A DNA stretch of 64,000 nucleotides from Paenibacillus sp. JJ-100 (GCF_948329825.1 NZ_CAOJCM010000004.1:1-64000), one strand, 5' to 3'; counted from the stretch's first letter, positions 41,289 to 52,631 are shown. The notes: generated from the letters alone by a model not told the origin. Numbers and translations: made by a program.

Positions 41289-43694
41289 ATGAATTTGAAA
41301 AGAACTACACCGGTAGATGGAAGGCCTATCTCAGGGCCGAATTCAGGAATAAGAAGGACAGGAGCATTCCGAGCACCTTTTGCGTTCAAAGTGTTCTCAT
41401 CTGCACTCAGTCTGGCTTTGATCCTTGGCGGATCTGCTGGAATCAGCGGAGTAAAGGCTTCGCAAGCGGAAGGGAGCGGTGCGATGGAAGCGAATATGTA
41501 TGCCCAAGATAAGGGGGCCAGCCGTGGGAAAGGCGCTCAACTGGAGAAGCTGGATCGTGGACTTGTTGCAGCTTCCACATCCGAAGGTGTTTTTCTAAGC
41601 TGGAGATTGCTTGGGGAAGAAGCGACAGGATACAGCGACAAGGGACTGACCGGAACGGATTTTAACATTTATCGGGATGGCAAAAAAATTGCAACGGTCA
41701 CAGATAGTACGAACTATGTGGACAGCGCAGGTACAACATCTTCTCGTTATGAAGTTGCCGCCGTGAACAGCAAAGGCAAAGAAAGCAAACGCAGCGCATC
41801 TGTCAAGCCTTGGGCGAACGGGTACGTCGATATTCCTTTGCAAAAGCCGGCTGATGGTATGACACCGGTGGGTGAAACGTACACATATGCTGCCAATGAT
41901 ATGAGTGTTGGTGATGTGGACGGAGATGGTCAGTACGAGTTTTTTGTTAAATGGGACCCGTCTAATGCCAAGGACGTATCGCAAAAGGGATACACCGGCA
42001 ACACCTACGTTGATTGTTACACGTTAGATGGACAATTACTGTACCGGATCGATCTCGGGGTTAACATTCGTGCGGGTGCTCATTATACACAGATGCTTGT
42101 CTATGATTTTGATGGAGATGGTAAGGCTGAATTGATGTTCAAGACCGCTCCGGGTACGCAAATCATCAAATATAATAAAAAGGGCAAACCCACCTCACAG
42201 AAGTACATCACACTGCCAAAGGAAGATCGCAAAGCAGGGGTGACTAACGAGGATGATTATCGCCTCAGTGCAGAGGGGTACCACGACCATGTGGTCGATA
42301 TGTTCAAGAACTGGCATAAACACGAAGAGGTTGTGAAAGGGAACTGGCCTGCGACTCTGGAAGAGGCATTCGGAATAGAGAAGAAGTACAACTATCCGTT
42401 ATCCCAGCAAGATGCGGAGAGCCTGGCCGACTACTTTATCGATGTATACGCACCGCAGCGGAGCGATCGCAATGAACTGCGCAAGTTCGAAGGTTTTATT
42501 GTCGATGGGCCAGAGTATATCACGGTGTTTGAAGGCAAGTCGGGAAAAGAACTGCAGACCGTCCCGTATGAACCGGAACGTCATGATGACGGTTTGATGT
42601 GGGGCGATTATGCGATGGCACGCATTGAACCGGCAAACCGCGTAGATCGTTTCCTGGCAGGGGTCGCTTATCTGGATGGCAAGAAACCGTCTGCAATTTT
42701 TGCACGTGGATATTATACTCGCTCTACCATGGCGGCCTACAACTGGGATGGCAAGAAACTGAAGAAAGAATGGATGGTAGACAGCGGTTGGACACCGATG
42801 AAAAATCCGTTTAATGACGGGCCGCATGGTGTAGATGGAACAGACCCGCAGTACGGCTCTATTACAACACAAGGTGCACACTATTTCAGTGTCGCTGACG
42901 TGGACGGTGATGGCAAACAGGAGATCATCTACGGCTCGGCTACCATTGATCACGATGGAAGTGTGTTATATAGCTCCACAGATGTCATGCCGCCTGAGAG
43001 TGCTGCACCAGGAACGATCGCCCGTTTGGGACATGGGGACGCGCTACATGTTGCAGATATCGACCCGGATCGCCCGGGGCTGGAAATATTCATGGTGCAT
43101 GAGGGTGGCCCTTGGGCGCCGTATGGTTACTCCTTGCGTGATGCGAAGACCGGGAAAGTAATCTATGGCGGATATACGGGTAAAGATACCGGACGAGGTA
43201 TGGTTGGGGATATCGAACCAACTCGTCGAGGGCTGGAGACATGGGCTGTTGGTTTATGGACAGCACAGGGTGAAAAAATAAGTGATCAGGCACCCGGAAC
43301 GAATATGAGTATTCGCTGGGCCGCCGATATGACCACCCAAATCGTAGACGGTGCTATTGATGTTACGCCTACGATTAAGGACTGGAAACGTGGCACTCTG
43401 CTGACCGCAAGCGGAACCTTGACGAATAATCATACGAAAGGTACACCTTCGCTGGTCGCTGATGTATTTGGAGACTGGCGGGAAGAGATGCTGGTGCGTA
43501 CGGCTGATAGTTCAGCGATCCGGATCTATCTGAGCACCGAGAAGACAGATCGCAAGTTATACACGCTGATGCATGACGCCATGTATCGCGTGGGCATTGC
43601 TGGACAGAACAGTGGATATAACCAGCCATCGTATCCGTCCTTCTACATGGCATCCGATATCGATTGGTCAAAGGTTACGCTGCTCAACAAATAG
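41289..43694 (+). CDS. Secreted PL11 rhamnogalacturonan lyase (YesW-like)
   Basis: An 801-aa extracellular pectin-degrading enzyme. The signal peptide has an unusually long basic n-region (residues 1-35) before FSSALSLALILGGSAGISG, cut near VKASQA. After a ~100-residue beta domain (LVAASTSEGVFLSWRLLG...) the eight-bladed propeller carries several calcium loops: DVDGDGQYE, DFDGDGKAE and DVDGDGKQE. Family blocks NIRAGAHYTQMLVYD, WDGKKLKKEW and SDIDWSKVTLLNK at the end match YesW/YesX. It cuts rhamnogalacturonan I by beta-elimination, probably endo. GGAGCG precedes the ATG. The AraC gene downstream may activate it. Confidence 0.9.
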   Translation: MNLKRTTPVDGRPISGPNSGIRRTGAFRAPFAFKVFSSALSLALILGGSAGISGVKASQAEGSGAMEANMYAQDKGASRGKGAQLEKLDRGLVAASTSEGVFLSWRLLGEEATGYSDKGLTGTDFNIYRDGKKIATVTDSTNYVDSAGTTSSRYEVAAVNSKGKESKRSASVKPWANGYVDIPLQKPADGMTPVGETYTYAANDMSVGDVDGDGQYEFFVKWDPSNAKDVSQKGYTGNTYVDCYTLDGQLLYRIDLGVNIRAGAHYTQMLVYDFDGDGKAELMFKTAPGTQIIKYNKKGKPTSQKYITLPKEDRKAGVTNEDDYRLSAEGYHDHVVDMFKNWHKHEEVVKGNWPATLEEAFGIEKKYNYPLSQQDAESLADYFIDVYAPQRSDRNELRKFEGFIVDGPEYITVFEGKSGKELQTVPYEPERHDDGLMWGDYAMARIEPANRVDRFLAGVAYLDGKKPSAIFARGYYTRSTMAAYNWDGKKLKKEWMVDSGWTPMKNPFNDGPHGVDGTDPQYGSITTQGAHYFSVADVDGDGKQEIIYGSATIDHDGSVLYSSTDVMPPESAAPGTIARLGHGDALHVADIDPDRPGLEIFMVHEGGPWAPYGYSLRDAKTGKVIYGGYTGKDTGRGMVGDIEPTRRGLETWAVGLWTAQGEKISDQAPGTNMSIRWAADMTTQIVDGAIDVTPTIKDWKRGTLLTASGTLTNNHTKGTPSLVADVFGDWREEMLVRTADSSAIRIYLSTEKTDRKLYTLMHDAMYRVGIAGQNSGYNQPSYPSFYMASDIDWSKVTLLNK

Positions 43695-44000
43695 CACGTG
43701 TTGTCCAAAATAGGTTGCGAAATGGCTGAAAAATGCTCTGTAAAGCTCTAGATAAGCTCTGAAAAAAGGCTCTGGAAAAGCTCTGGGATTCTCTTCTGTG
43801 TCACGATAACGGAGGGACTTTCCAGAGCTTTTTGGGTCTGAATGTGGAGCATTAATTCTCACCGTTTCCACTCAAGTTCAAGTGTGTTGTGGAGGCGAAC
43901 GATTATTCATAAAGCTAATACCCAGCGCACAGACTTAAGACTTGTTACAATAGAAGAAACGGGGGAGACGCAGGGATCAAACTCCAAGGAGGTCATAGGG
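43695..44000 (+). terminator. Terminator region with repeated GCTCT motif after PL11 gene
   Basis: 306 bases. GCTCT(G/A) recurs five times at 43734-43787. The last copy pairs as AAAAGCTCTGG (43776-43786) / CCAGAGCTTTT (43822-43832) to make a terminator with a 35-base loop and trailing T-run. The rest is upstream sequence of the AraC gene with no clear promoter. Confidence 0.6.
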
Positions 44001-44951
44001 ATGGTCATGGATCAGGCACAACCCTTCTCGGGCAGTCTTTTTCAAGAACGGCTTCGAACAGAGGACTGGGGACCGCAATTTTTCGCCTATTATTACAAGC
44101 AGTGGGATGATTATGAGATGGCCTATCACACCCATGATTCCACGGAAATCATGTACATTATTACGGGGGTGTGCCGGGTAGATGTGATGATCGCAGACGG
44201 AAGTTCAGAACAAGTAGTGTTGAAAAAAGGACAGTTCATCTTGCTGGATGCCGGGGTTCCCCATCGGTTGCTGGTGCAGGACGGTGTACCGTGCCGGATG
44301 CTCAATGTCGAATTTGGATTTGCACGTACTACCCCTAAGCATCCATCCATTCGTCAGCTTGCGCTGGAAGAAGCGGCAGTTCACACCCTACTGACCCGTC
44401 CAATACCGTATCTTGTATTGCCTGACCCGGAAGAGGTATATCACACGATGAAAGGTCTGGTTCTTGAGCTAGATCAGCGGCTTCAACGTGAAGCCCGAAA
44501 TCTTACCTCTCCAGAGCAGGGAACGCTGGTGCACACTCTCTTTATCCAATTGCTTGTTCGGATTGCAAGGCTGCGGGGAGAGATGGAAGGAAGTACACTG
44601 GATCACACCGAGCTGTATGTGAAACGCGCGATCGAATTCATGGTGCACAATATGGATCGCAGCATACAGGTGAAAGATATAGCGGCTGAGGTTAATCTGC
44701 ATCCGGGATACTTGCACCGAATTTTTCGCAATTCCACGGAGCAGACGCCAACCGAATATCTGACGATGTTACGCATGGAAAAGGCAAAGATGTTGTTACA
44801 CCAGACCAATATTCCGATTTCCGAAATTTCAGATTACGTGGGCGTGGGGAGTCGTCCATATTTTCATATGCTATTCAAGAAAACTACAGGTATGACACCT
44901 GTCCAATATCGGACTAGTGTGGAACGAACACAATGGAGGTACCCGGAGTAG
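44001..44951 (+). CDS. AraC-family regulator with cupin N-terminal domain
   Basis: A 316-aa regulator. ATG 44001 follows AAGGAGGT at 9 bases; the frame is open back to 43842 without a ribosome binding site. The N-terminal ~110 residues form a sugar-sensing cupin (MAYHTHDSTEIMYIITG...GQFILLDAGVPHRLLV). The C-terminal AraC domain has two helix-turn-helices (IQVKDIAAEVNLHPGYLHRIF and ISEISDYVGVGSRPYFHMLFKK) and ends TGMTPVQYR. It lies between a pectin lyase and a beta-glucoside-type PTS operon and likely responds to a plant oligosaccharide. Confidence 0.82.
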   Translation: MVMDQAQPFSGSLFQERLRTEDWGPQFFAYYYKQWDDYEMAYHTHDSTEIMYIITGVCRVDVMIADGSSEQVVLKKGQFILLDAGVPHRLLVQDGVPCRMLNVEFGFARTTPKHPSIRQLALEEAAVHTLLTRPIPYLVLPDPEEVYHTMKGLVLELDQRLQREARNLTSPEQGTLVHTLFIQLLVRIARLRGEMEGSTLDHTELYVKRAIEFMVHNMDRSIQVKDIAAEVNLHPGYLHRIFRNSTEQTPTEYLTMLRMEKAKMLLHQTNIPISEISDYVGVGSRPYFHMLFKKTTGMTPVQYRTSVERTQWRYPE

Positions 44952-45075
44952 ACGTGGTAAGAGCGGAGACCAACGCCTAAGTAGAAACTAAGTGTTGAAT
45001 TGAAAGGGTAATCATGATATTCTTTGTTCATAGTAACGTGTCTTATATAAGTTAGAGATTCATATCATATATTAT

Positions 45076-45104
45076 AGGATTGTGACTGTTCGGCAGGCGA
45101 TACC
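45076..45104 (+). promoter_or_regulatory. RAT antiterminator site 1 (upstream of licT-like gene)
   Basis: GGATTGTGAC-TGTTCGGCAG-GCGATACC matches the LicT/SacY ribonucleic antiterminator consensus GGATTGTTACTG...GCAGGCAAAACC. Its 3' bases (ACC) are also the first bases of the overlapping terminator at 45102, so antiterminator and terminator are mutually exclusive. Indicates autoregulation of the antiterminator. Confidence 0.85.
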
Positions 45105-45163
45105 TAAATTGTTCGTAGTAGACAAGCGTTCTGCATGTCACTGCTTCAATTTAGGTTTTTTTT
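45102..45163 (+). terminator. Conditional terminator overlapping RAT 1
   Basis: Stem ACCTAAATTG / CAATTTAGGT with a long loop and a run of 8-9 T. It forms unless the antiterminator protein holds the RAT hairpin. Confidence 0.85.
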
Positions 45164-45188
45164 GTGAAGAAATGATGAGTTGGGGGTG

Positions 45189-46043
45189 ATGAAGATCAAG
45201 ATTAGGAAGATTTTTAACAACAACGTCATATTACTAACGGATGACAATGGTGACGAAATGATCGTGATGGGAAAAGGGATAGGTTATAACAAACATAACA
45301 GTGATGTTATTGATTTTTCCCAAGTGGAAAAGAAGTTTGTGGTTGAAAAAGCAACATCCGATAAACTGATGGGATTGATTGGCGAGATTCCAACGGAACA
45401 TCTGGAGTTATCCAATGAAATCATCGAATATGCTGAGCAGCAGCTTGCGCTTAAATTCAGTGATAACATCTACATCACCCTGACAGATCATATCAGCTTC
45501 GCACTCAGCAGATTTCCCGAAGGGATCATTGTCAAGAATGCTTTGCTGTGGGAGATCAAAAAATTCTATGCGTCTGAATACGAGGTAGCGCTGAATGCGC
45601 TGAACATCATTGAACAGAAAACGGGTGTGAGGCTGCCCGAAGATGAAGCCGGTTCCATCGCCCTTCATTTCGTCAATGCCCAGCAACGTGGGCAGGATAT
45701 GAAGCAGACGTATCAGATGACCAAGATCGTTAACGATCTAGCAAACATCGTGAAATATCATTTCGGAATTAAACTGGACGAAAGTTCAATTAATTACAGT
45801 CGTTTTCTCACACATCTGCGGTACTTCGCATACAGAATTCTGCATGATGAATTGATTCCAGAGGAAAGAGATTCTTTATACGACCATGTGAAGGACAAGT
45901 ACCCTGAAGCATATGCGTGTGCCCGAAAGATTCGGAACTATCTAGAGATTAATTACGAGAAGAAAACAACGAATGAAGAAATGGTTTATTTCATGATTCA
46001 TATTCACCGGGTAACCAGCCGGGATGATCAGATAGAAGAATGA
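45189..46043 (+). CDS. licT: LicT/BglG-family transcriptional antiterminator
   Basis: A 284-aa RNA-binding antiterminator from ATG 45189 (GGGGGTG upstream). The N-terminal CAT domain (MKIKIRKIFNNNVILLTDDNGDEMIVMGKGIGY) binds RAT RNA. Two PTS regulation domains follow, PRD1 about 65-170 with LTDHISFAL and the His-containing IALHFVNAQ, and PRD2 from about 172 with RFLTHLRYFAYR and MVYFMIHIHRV. The PRD histidines are the phosphorylation sites through which the PTS reports sugar supply. Both RAT sites, before this gene and before the PTS gene, are its targets. Confidence 0.9.
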   Translation: MKIKIRKIFNNNVILLTDDNGDEMIVMGKGIGYNKHNSDVIDFSQVEKKFVVEKATSDKLMGLIGEIPTEHLELSNEIIEYAEQQLALKFSDNIYITLTDHISFALSRFPEGIIVKNALLWEIKKFYASEYEVALNALNIIEQKTGVRLPEDEAGSIALHFVNAQQRGQDMKQTYQMTKIVNDLANIVKYHFGIKLDESSINYSRFLTHLRYFAYRILHDELIPEERDSLYDHVKDKYPEAYACARKIRNYLEINYEKKTTNEEMVYFMIHIHRVTSRDDQIEE

Positions 46044-46071
46044 AGATATAACTGAATTGAATATAGATCAA

Positions 46072-46100
46072 GGGATTGTGACTGTTCGGCAGGCGAAACC
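46072..46100 (+). promoter_or_regulatory. RAT antiterminator site 2 (upstream of PTS gene)
   Basis: GGATTGTGAC-TGTTCGGCAG-GCGAAACC is nearly identical to RAT 1, differing in one base near the end. It overlaps the terminator at 46097. Confidence 0.87.
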
Positions 46101-46168
46101 TGAGCTGAAGCTTGTGTATTGACTTCGTGTCAGTAGACTGGCTTCAGTTCAGGTTTTTATTTTTTTCA
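46097..46168 (+). terminator. Conditional terminator overlapping RAT 2
   Basis: Stem AACCTGAGCTGAAG / CTTCAGTTCAGGTT, then TTTATTTTTTTC. It controls read-through into the PTS gene and the genes after it. Confidence 0.87.
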
Positions 46169-46197
46169 TCGTACATGATGATGAAGGTAAGACTTGA

Positions 46198-48156
<1,959 letters not shown>

Positions 48157-48184
48157 GTTGAAACAGAGAAAGGAACGAAGCAAA

Positions 48185-48952
48185 ATGAAGCTGATTATCA
48201 ATGCAGACGATTATGGGATTACCATGAGAGTGAGCGAAGGTATCCTTCAGGGGATGAAACAAGGTCTGATTACAGATACCTCTGCGCTGGTGAATTCGGT
48301 CCATTTTGAAAAGAGTAGTGCCATGGCTCTTGAAGCAGGGATTAGGGCTATGGGAGTTCATCTGAACCTCACGTTCATGAGTCCGGTCTTGGAAGCTTCG
48401 GCTGTTCAGAGTATCGTCGATGAATCGGGTCGTTTCTACCGGAAACCAGGACTTATTCCTTCATCCTATGATGCTGGGGAAGTCCGTGCGGAGCTGAAGG
48501 CACAGATCGAGAAGTTTCTGGCTTCCGGGCTAACCTTGAATCATCTGGATACTCATCATGGTGTGAGTGTGAAGGATGCACAAATGCTTGATATCGTCAT
48601 GGAACTCGCTCGGGAGTATAACGTTCCCATGAGAAGAGATGATATCTTGTCTCCGGAATTAAAGGGGAAGATTGCGGATGCGGCAGGTATTCGATCTACA
48701 GATATGTTATGTGGCGATCCGGCTATGCCTACTCTGCAAGAATCGTGGTTTCGTGGTGTTCTGGAGAAGTATAAAGATACGGAATCTATTGTTGAAATTG
48801 CCGGTCATCCGGGGTTTGCAGATGATGAACTGCGCAGTGTTACCTCTCTAGTAGATGAGCGTGAGCAGGACCTGGCTCTATTGATGAATCCAGCGCTGCG
48901 GGAGTACGTGATGGAACAAGGGATTACACTAATTAGCTATAGCCAGCTTTAG
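48185..48952 (+). CDS. ChbG/YdjC-like carbohydrate deacetylase
   Basis: A 255-aa metal-dependent deacetylase. ATG 48185 has GAAAGGA upstream. Family motifs: NADDYG at 6-11 (metal Asp), MGVHLNL with metal His, HLDTHHG with the second metal His, and GHPGFADDELR near the end. E. coli ChbG removes an acetyl group from phosphorylated chitooligosaccharides after PTS uptake. Placement directly after a PTS permease supports action on an imported phospho-oligosaccharide. It is 28 bases after the PTS stop and probably co-transcribed with it. Confidence 0.82.
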   Translation: MKLIINADDYGITMRVSEGILQGMKQGLITDTSALVNSVHFEKSSAMALEAGIRAMGVHLNLTFMSPVLEASAVQSIVDESGRFYRKPGLIPSSYDAGEVRAELKAQIEKFLASGLTLNHLDTHHGVSVKDAQMLDIVMELAREYNVPMRRDDILSPELKGKIADAAGIRSTDMLCGDPAMPTLQESWFRGVLEKYKDTESIVEIAGHPGFADDELRSVTSLVDEREQDLALLMNPALREYVMEQGITLISYSQL

Positions 48953-49147
48953 AAGTGACATGTTCATTCCAGAATTCAGAAGGTATCTATAGTAGGTAGA
49001 TGAAAATAAAAGTTAGGATTTTGGACACCTCGCTGTAGAACAAGTCATGATTTTGATAACGGTCTCGATCTTACCGTTGCTACAATGAACCCATGAAGCA
49101 AGTCATTAACCGAAGCCGGAAGGTTTGGATTGCGGGAGGACATGAAC

Positions 49148-50653
49148 ATGTCGTTTAAAGTGGCGTTTATTGGAGCTGGTAGCATTGGATTCACAAGGGG
49201 ATTGTTGCGTGACCTGCTTACTGTACCGGAGTTCAGTAATATTGAGATCGCATTCTGCGATATTAATCAGCATAATCTGGACATGGTCACCGAGCTGTGT
49301 CAGCGGGATATCCGCGAGAACGGATTGAATATTCAGATTCAGTCAACAACCGATCGAAGAGAAGCGTTGAAAGACGCGAAGTATGTGCTGTGCACGATTC
49401 GGGTAGGAGGACTTGAAGCTTTTGCAACCGATGTGGATATTCCGCTGAAATACGGGGTGGATCAATGTGTAGGTGATACGTTATGTGCAGGCGGCATTAT
49501 GTATGGACAGCGCGGGATTGCCGAGATGCTTGAGATCTGCAAAGATATTCGTGAGCAAAGTGCGCCCGATGTGCTGCTTCTGAATTACTCCAATCCGATG
49601 GCGATGCTGACATGGGCATGCAACCAATATGGCGGAGTGCGGACGATCGGACTCTGTCATGGCGTTCAGCATGGTCATCATCAGATTGCGGAAGTGTACG
49701 GGCTGCACAAGAATGAAGTCGATATTATCTGTGCGGGCATTAATCATCAGACCTGGTACATTCAGGCGTCACATGAAGGCAGGGATCTTACCGAAGGTAT
49801 GCTGGAAGCTTTTGAGAAGCACCCGGAATACAGCCGTACCGAGAAAGTTCGGATTGATATGTTACGCCGCTTTGGATATTACAGTACAGAGTCCAACGGT
49901 CATTTGAGTGAATATGTGCCATGGTACCGCAAACGTCCTGAAGAAATTGGCGACTGGATCGACATGGGGAGCTGGATCAACGGGGAGACGGGCGGATATC
50001 TGCGCGTGTGTACCGAGGGTCGCAACTGGTTTGAGACGGACTTTCCTAACTGGATGAAGGATGACCCCATGTCATTTATTCCGGAAAAACGGGGCGAGGA
50101 GCACGGTTCATATATTATTGAAGCGCTCGAGACAGGACGTATCTACCGTGGTCATTTCAACACGGTCAACAATGGAGTGATCTCCAATCTGCCGAATGAT
50201 GCCATTATTGAAGCGCCGGGTTATGTGGATCGTAACGGTATTTCGATGCCGCATGTCGGTGATCTTCCACTGGGTCCTGCGGCGGTGTGCAACGTAAGTA
50301 TATCTGTACAGCGGCTTGCGGTCGAGGCAGCAGTCCATGGGGACGAGAAGCTGCTGCGGCAAGCGTTTATGATGGACCCGCTGGTGGGGGCAGTCTGCAA
50401 TCCGAAGGAAATCTGGCAGATGGTGGACGAGATGCTCGTCGCGCAGGCACAGTGGCTACCGCAGTATGGTGAAGCGATTGCCGCTGCCAATGCGAGACTG
50501 GCTGCCGGCAATCTGATTCCAACGAAGGCATATGAAGGTGCTGCACGCCTGAAAGTCAAAACGGTCGAAGAGATGCAACAAGACCGGGAAGCCGCCAACA
50601 AAAATGCGGGCGAATCGGATAAAGGAAAAGATCGTGAGAAGGTGCAGCAGTAA
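49148..50653 (+). CDS. GH4 family glycosidase (alpha-galactosidase/alpha-galacturonidase-like)
   Basis: A 501-aa NAD- and metal-dependent glycosidase of family GH4. ATG 49148 is preferred (GGGAGGAC 8 bases upstream). Motifs: NAD site VAFIGAGSIGFTRG, DINQHNLDM, TIRVGG, the metal Cys in GLCHGVQHGH and the metal His in AGINHQTWY. In GH4 the four residues at the metal Cys track specificity. CHGV is not the CN(V)P of 6-phospho-beta-glucosidases and is closer to the CHS(V)/CHG type of alpha-galactosidases and alpha-uronidases. With the pectin lyase upstream, an alpha-galacturonidase role is attractive but unproven. A 195-base gap separates it from the deacetylase gene, so it may have its own promoter. 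Confidence 0.8.
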   Translation: MSFKVAFIGAGSIGFTRGLLRDLLTVPEFSNIEIAFCDINQHNLDMVTELCQRDIRENGLNIQIQSTTDRREALKDAKYVLCTIRVGGLEAFATDVDIPLKYGVDQCVGDTLCAGGIMYGQRGIAEMLEICKDIREQSAPDVLLLNYSNPMAMLTWACNQYGGVRTIGLCHGVQHGHHQIAEVYGLHKNEVDIICAGINHQTWYIQASHEGRDLTEGMLEAFEKHPEYSRTEKVRIDMLRRFGYYSTESNGHLSEYVPWYRKRPEEIGDWIDMGSWINGETGGYLRVCTEGRNWFETDFPNWMKDDPMSFIPEKRGEEHGSYIIEALETGRIYRGHFNTVNNGVISNLPNDAIIEAPGYVDRNGISMPHVGDLPLGPAAVCNVSISVQRLAVEAAVHGDEKLLRQAFMMDPLVGAVCNPKEIWQMVDEMLVAQAQWLPQYGEAIAAANARLAAGNLIPTKAYEGAARLKVKTVEEMQQDREAANKNAGESDKGKDREKVQQ

Positions 50654-50719
50654 GCGATAGGCAACGGTGGAGTGAACTAATGTGGTGCAGTAAACAAAAA
50701 CTGCAGGTGAACAAACGGG

Positions 50720-50756
50720 GACAAAACAGCAATATTGCTGTTTTGTCTTTTTTTTA
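50720..50756 (+). terminator. Terminator after GH4 gene
   Basis: Perfect 14-bp inverted repeat GACAAAACAGCAAT / ATTGCTGTTTTGTC followed by eight T. Confidence 0.9.
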
Positions 50757-50849
50757 TTTGAGTACAGCACGATACATATTACCTTTACAGACATAGTAAT
50801 ATGTCATATAGTATACTTTGACGAAAGGCAAAAGTAAGCAGGAGAGCTG

Positions 50850-51215
50850 GTGAACGCTAAAATGGATAATCCAATGATCAACAGTGATCTTATTAGGGGA
50901 AATATTGATCCGATTATATTGAGTGTGCTCATCTCGAAAGATAATTATGGATACGGCATTATTAAGGAGATTTACCGCAAGAGTAGTGAGCAGTTTGATC
51001 TTAAGGAGCCTACGCTGTACTCCAGTCTGAAACGTCTGGAGAAGGGCGGATACGTGGAGTCCTATTGGGGAGAAGAGACACAGGGCGGACGCCGGAAATA
51101 CTATCGGATTACTAGCCAAGGTCGTGACATCTACCAGATGCAGGTTCAAGCTTGGCATGCGGCCAAAATATTAATTGATTGCATGATTACAACCAGTGAA
51201 CAAGGAGTTGAGTAA
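50850..51215 (+). CDS. PadR-family transcriptional regulator
   Basis: A 121-aa winged-helix regulator starting at GTG 50850 with AGGAG 6 bases upstream (ATG 50862 is possible). The PadR core reads DPIILSVLISKDNYGYGIIKEIY...EPTLYSSLKRLEKGGYVESYW...GGRRKYYRITSQG. It is the first gene of a three-gene unit with two membrane proteins, a standard arrangement in which PadR represses its own operon. The AT-rich sequence 50790-50820 (ATGTCATATAGTATACTTTGAC) upstream is a possible operator. Confidence 0.85.
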   Translation: MNAKMDNPMINSDLIRGNIDPIILSVLISKDNYGYGIIKEIYRKSSEQFDLKEPTLYSSLKRLEKGGYVESYWGEETQGGRRKYYRITSQGRDIYQMQVQAWHAAKILIDCMITTSEQGVE

Positions 51216-51218
51216 AGT

Positions 51219-51938
51219 ATGACACTCGAAACACGAATTAATCGGCATTTGGATCGTTTGTTCGCAGGTGCTCAGGATACGTTGGAGCATCGAGAGTTGA
51301 AAGAAGAGATACGCGGCAATCTTCTGGCACGGATGGAGGATTATCTGGCCAAGGGCATGAGCGAGAAACAGGCTTTTCAGACAGCCATTCAGCATATAAA
51401 GGGTATGGAACAACTCATGAGCGACCAGCGGCGTGTGAAACGTGTTCCTTACTGGACAGCGTTATGGCAGTCCATTTTGATCTACAGTCTTGTTGCCTGG
51501 ATTGTTACGATTCCTACGCGAGTGAAGCTGGAAGGCGCTCTTCTTAACAATCTACTGTTCATCTTAAGCCTGATTGTGGGTGTAGCTTATGTATTTTATA
51601 TGATCAGCAACAGGGACAACCTCAACAGAGACGAGCAATCAACCCAATCTTCCGATCAAGACAAGACCATGCGTATTCGTATGTCGGTTATGAAGCAATG
51701 GCAACGCAGAGTATGGTGGCTGTGGGCAGCTGTGATGTTTGTACTTTGGGGTACCCAGGCAGCATTACGATTTGGAAGCAATATCTGGTTTAATCGCCCC
51801 ATTGAGGTGGATGGGCCCTATCAACTGGCTGTAATCTTGGTTGCTTTTGCCCTGCCACTAATCAGTATTATTGTTCCGTTGATCGTAAACCGTGCATACC
51901 GGATCGTTAGCAAATATGAAGTGAGTGAGAATATATGA
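51219..51938 (+). CDS. Membrane protein with N-terminal permease-prefix/HAAS-like domain
   Basis: A 239-aa protein. The first ~70 residues (TRINRHLDRLFAGAQDTLEHRELKEEIRGNLLARMEDYLAKGMSEKQAF) match the helical permease-prefix (HAAS/DUF1700-type) domain that is typically encoded beside PadR regulators. Four membrane helices follow in two pairs: 80-96 with 103-122, and about 162-180 with 206-228. Four bases separate it from padR and its stop overlaps the next start, so the operon is tight. Function is unknown; probably part of a PadR-controlled envelope-stress module. Confidence 0.7.
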   Translation: MTLETRINRHLDRLFAGAQDTLEHRELKEEIRGNLLARMEDYLAKGMSEKQAFQTAIQHIKGMEQLMSDQRRVKRVPYWTALWQSILIYSLVAWIVTIPTRVKLEGALLNNLLFILSLIVGVAYVFYMISNRDNLNRDEQSTQSSDQDKTMRIRMSVMKQWQRRVWWLWAAVMFVLWGTQAALRFGSNIWFNRPIEVDGPYQLAVILVAFALPLISIIVPLIVNRAYRIVSKYEVSENI

Positions 51939-52504
51939 ACGTGAAAAACATAAAAAATATATGGATTGTTTCGCTTTTTATCATCGGGTTAATTGGTCTT
52001 GTGGTGGTGGAGGGATTCATTAATCCCAAGATTGCTGCAGATGAAGTTCGATATGAAGCCGAGCAGGATGATCCGCTGACCCATGATTTTACCGCTGTGG
52101 CTCAATATCAGAACGCTTATATGGGGAATTTCTCGAATCTCAGCCATCTGAATCAGAATCTTCCGTTGCATGAGCGATTAGATGGCTATGAGTTATTTCC
52201 AGAGACGTTCACGGCTCAGATCCATTACAGTTTGAATACAGATGAGATGGATTCCGTGCAGCTTGATCGAATACTCGTATATAACGCGCTTGCGAATTTT
52301 GTGCTGATTGATAATTTAGAGCAGATCGTATACCAGTTCAAGGATACACGGATCGTGTTAGGACGAGAGCTGGCACAGCAATGGGTTGGTACGGAGCTTA
52401 AATCATTGCAAAACGTTGAAATATGGGATGATGTAGTACGGCAGAGGCTGGTGGAACCGGCAAAAGCACAGGAGGCATTTTCACAGATGGTTGACCAATC
52501 TTAG
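51935..52504 (+). CDS. DUF4825-like membrane-anchored protein
   Basis: A 189-aa protein with one N-terminal membrane helix (IWIVSLFIIGLIGLVVVEGFI) and an extracytoplasmic domain. The segment AYMGNFSNLSHLNQNLPL...GYELFPETFTAQIHYSL resembles DUF4825 (Y.G.NS.V..LL..LP......Y...). Its ATG overlaps the previous gene by four bases. It is the last gene of the PadR operon. Role unknown; DUF4825 domains often accompany BlaR1-like or anti-sigma-like proteins. Confidence 0.6.
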   Translation: MNVKNIKNIWIVSLFIIGLIGLVVVEGFINPKIAADEVRYEAEQDDPLTHDFTAVAQYQNAYMGNFSNLSHLNQNLPLHERLDGYELFPETFTAQIHYSLNTDEMDSVQLDRILVYNALANFVLIDNLEQIVYQFKDTRIVLGRELAQQWVGTELKSLQNVEIWDDVVRQRLVEPAKAQEAFSQMVDQS

Positions 52505-52631
52505 GGTTAAATTATTAGAATATGTCGAAGATACTCGACTCTTCTCTCATGCTATGTTATTATAAGACTCTGATAACGTGGTAACGAACTAAAGCGTTTG
52601 GCTTGGTTATAGACATGGAGGGGTACGAGAG

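Noticed and set aside
44980..45100. Possible second copy of the MITE end near TTATATAAGTT (about 45044)
   Set aside because: Only about nine bases match the 17-bp terminal repeat and no partner end is found nearby.
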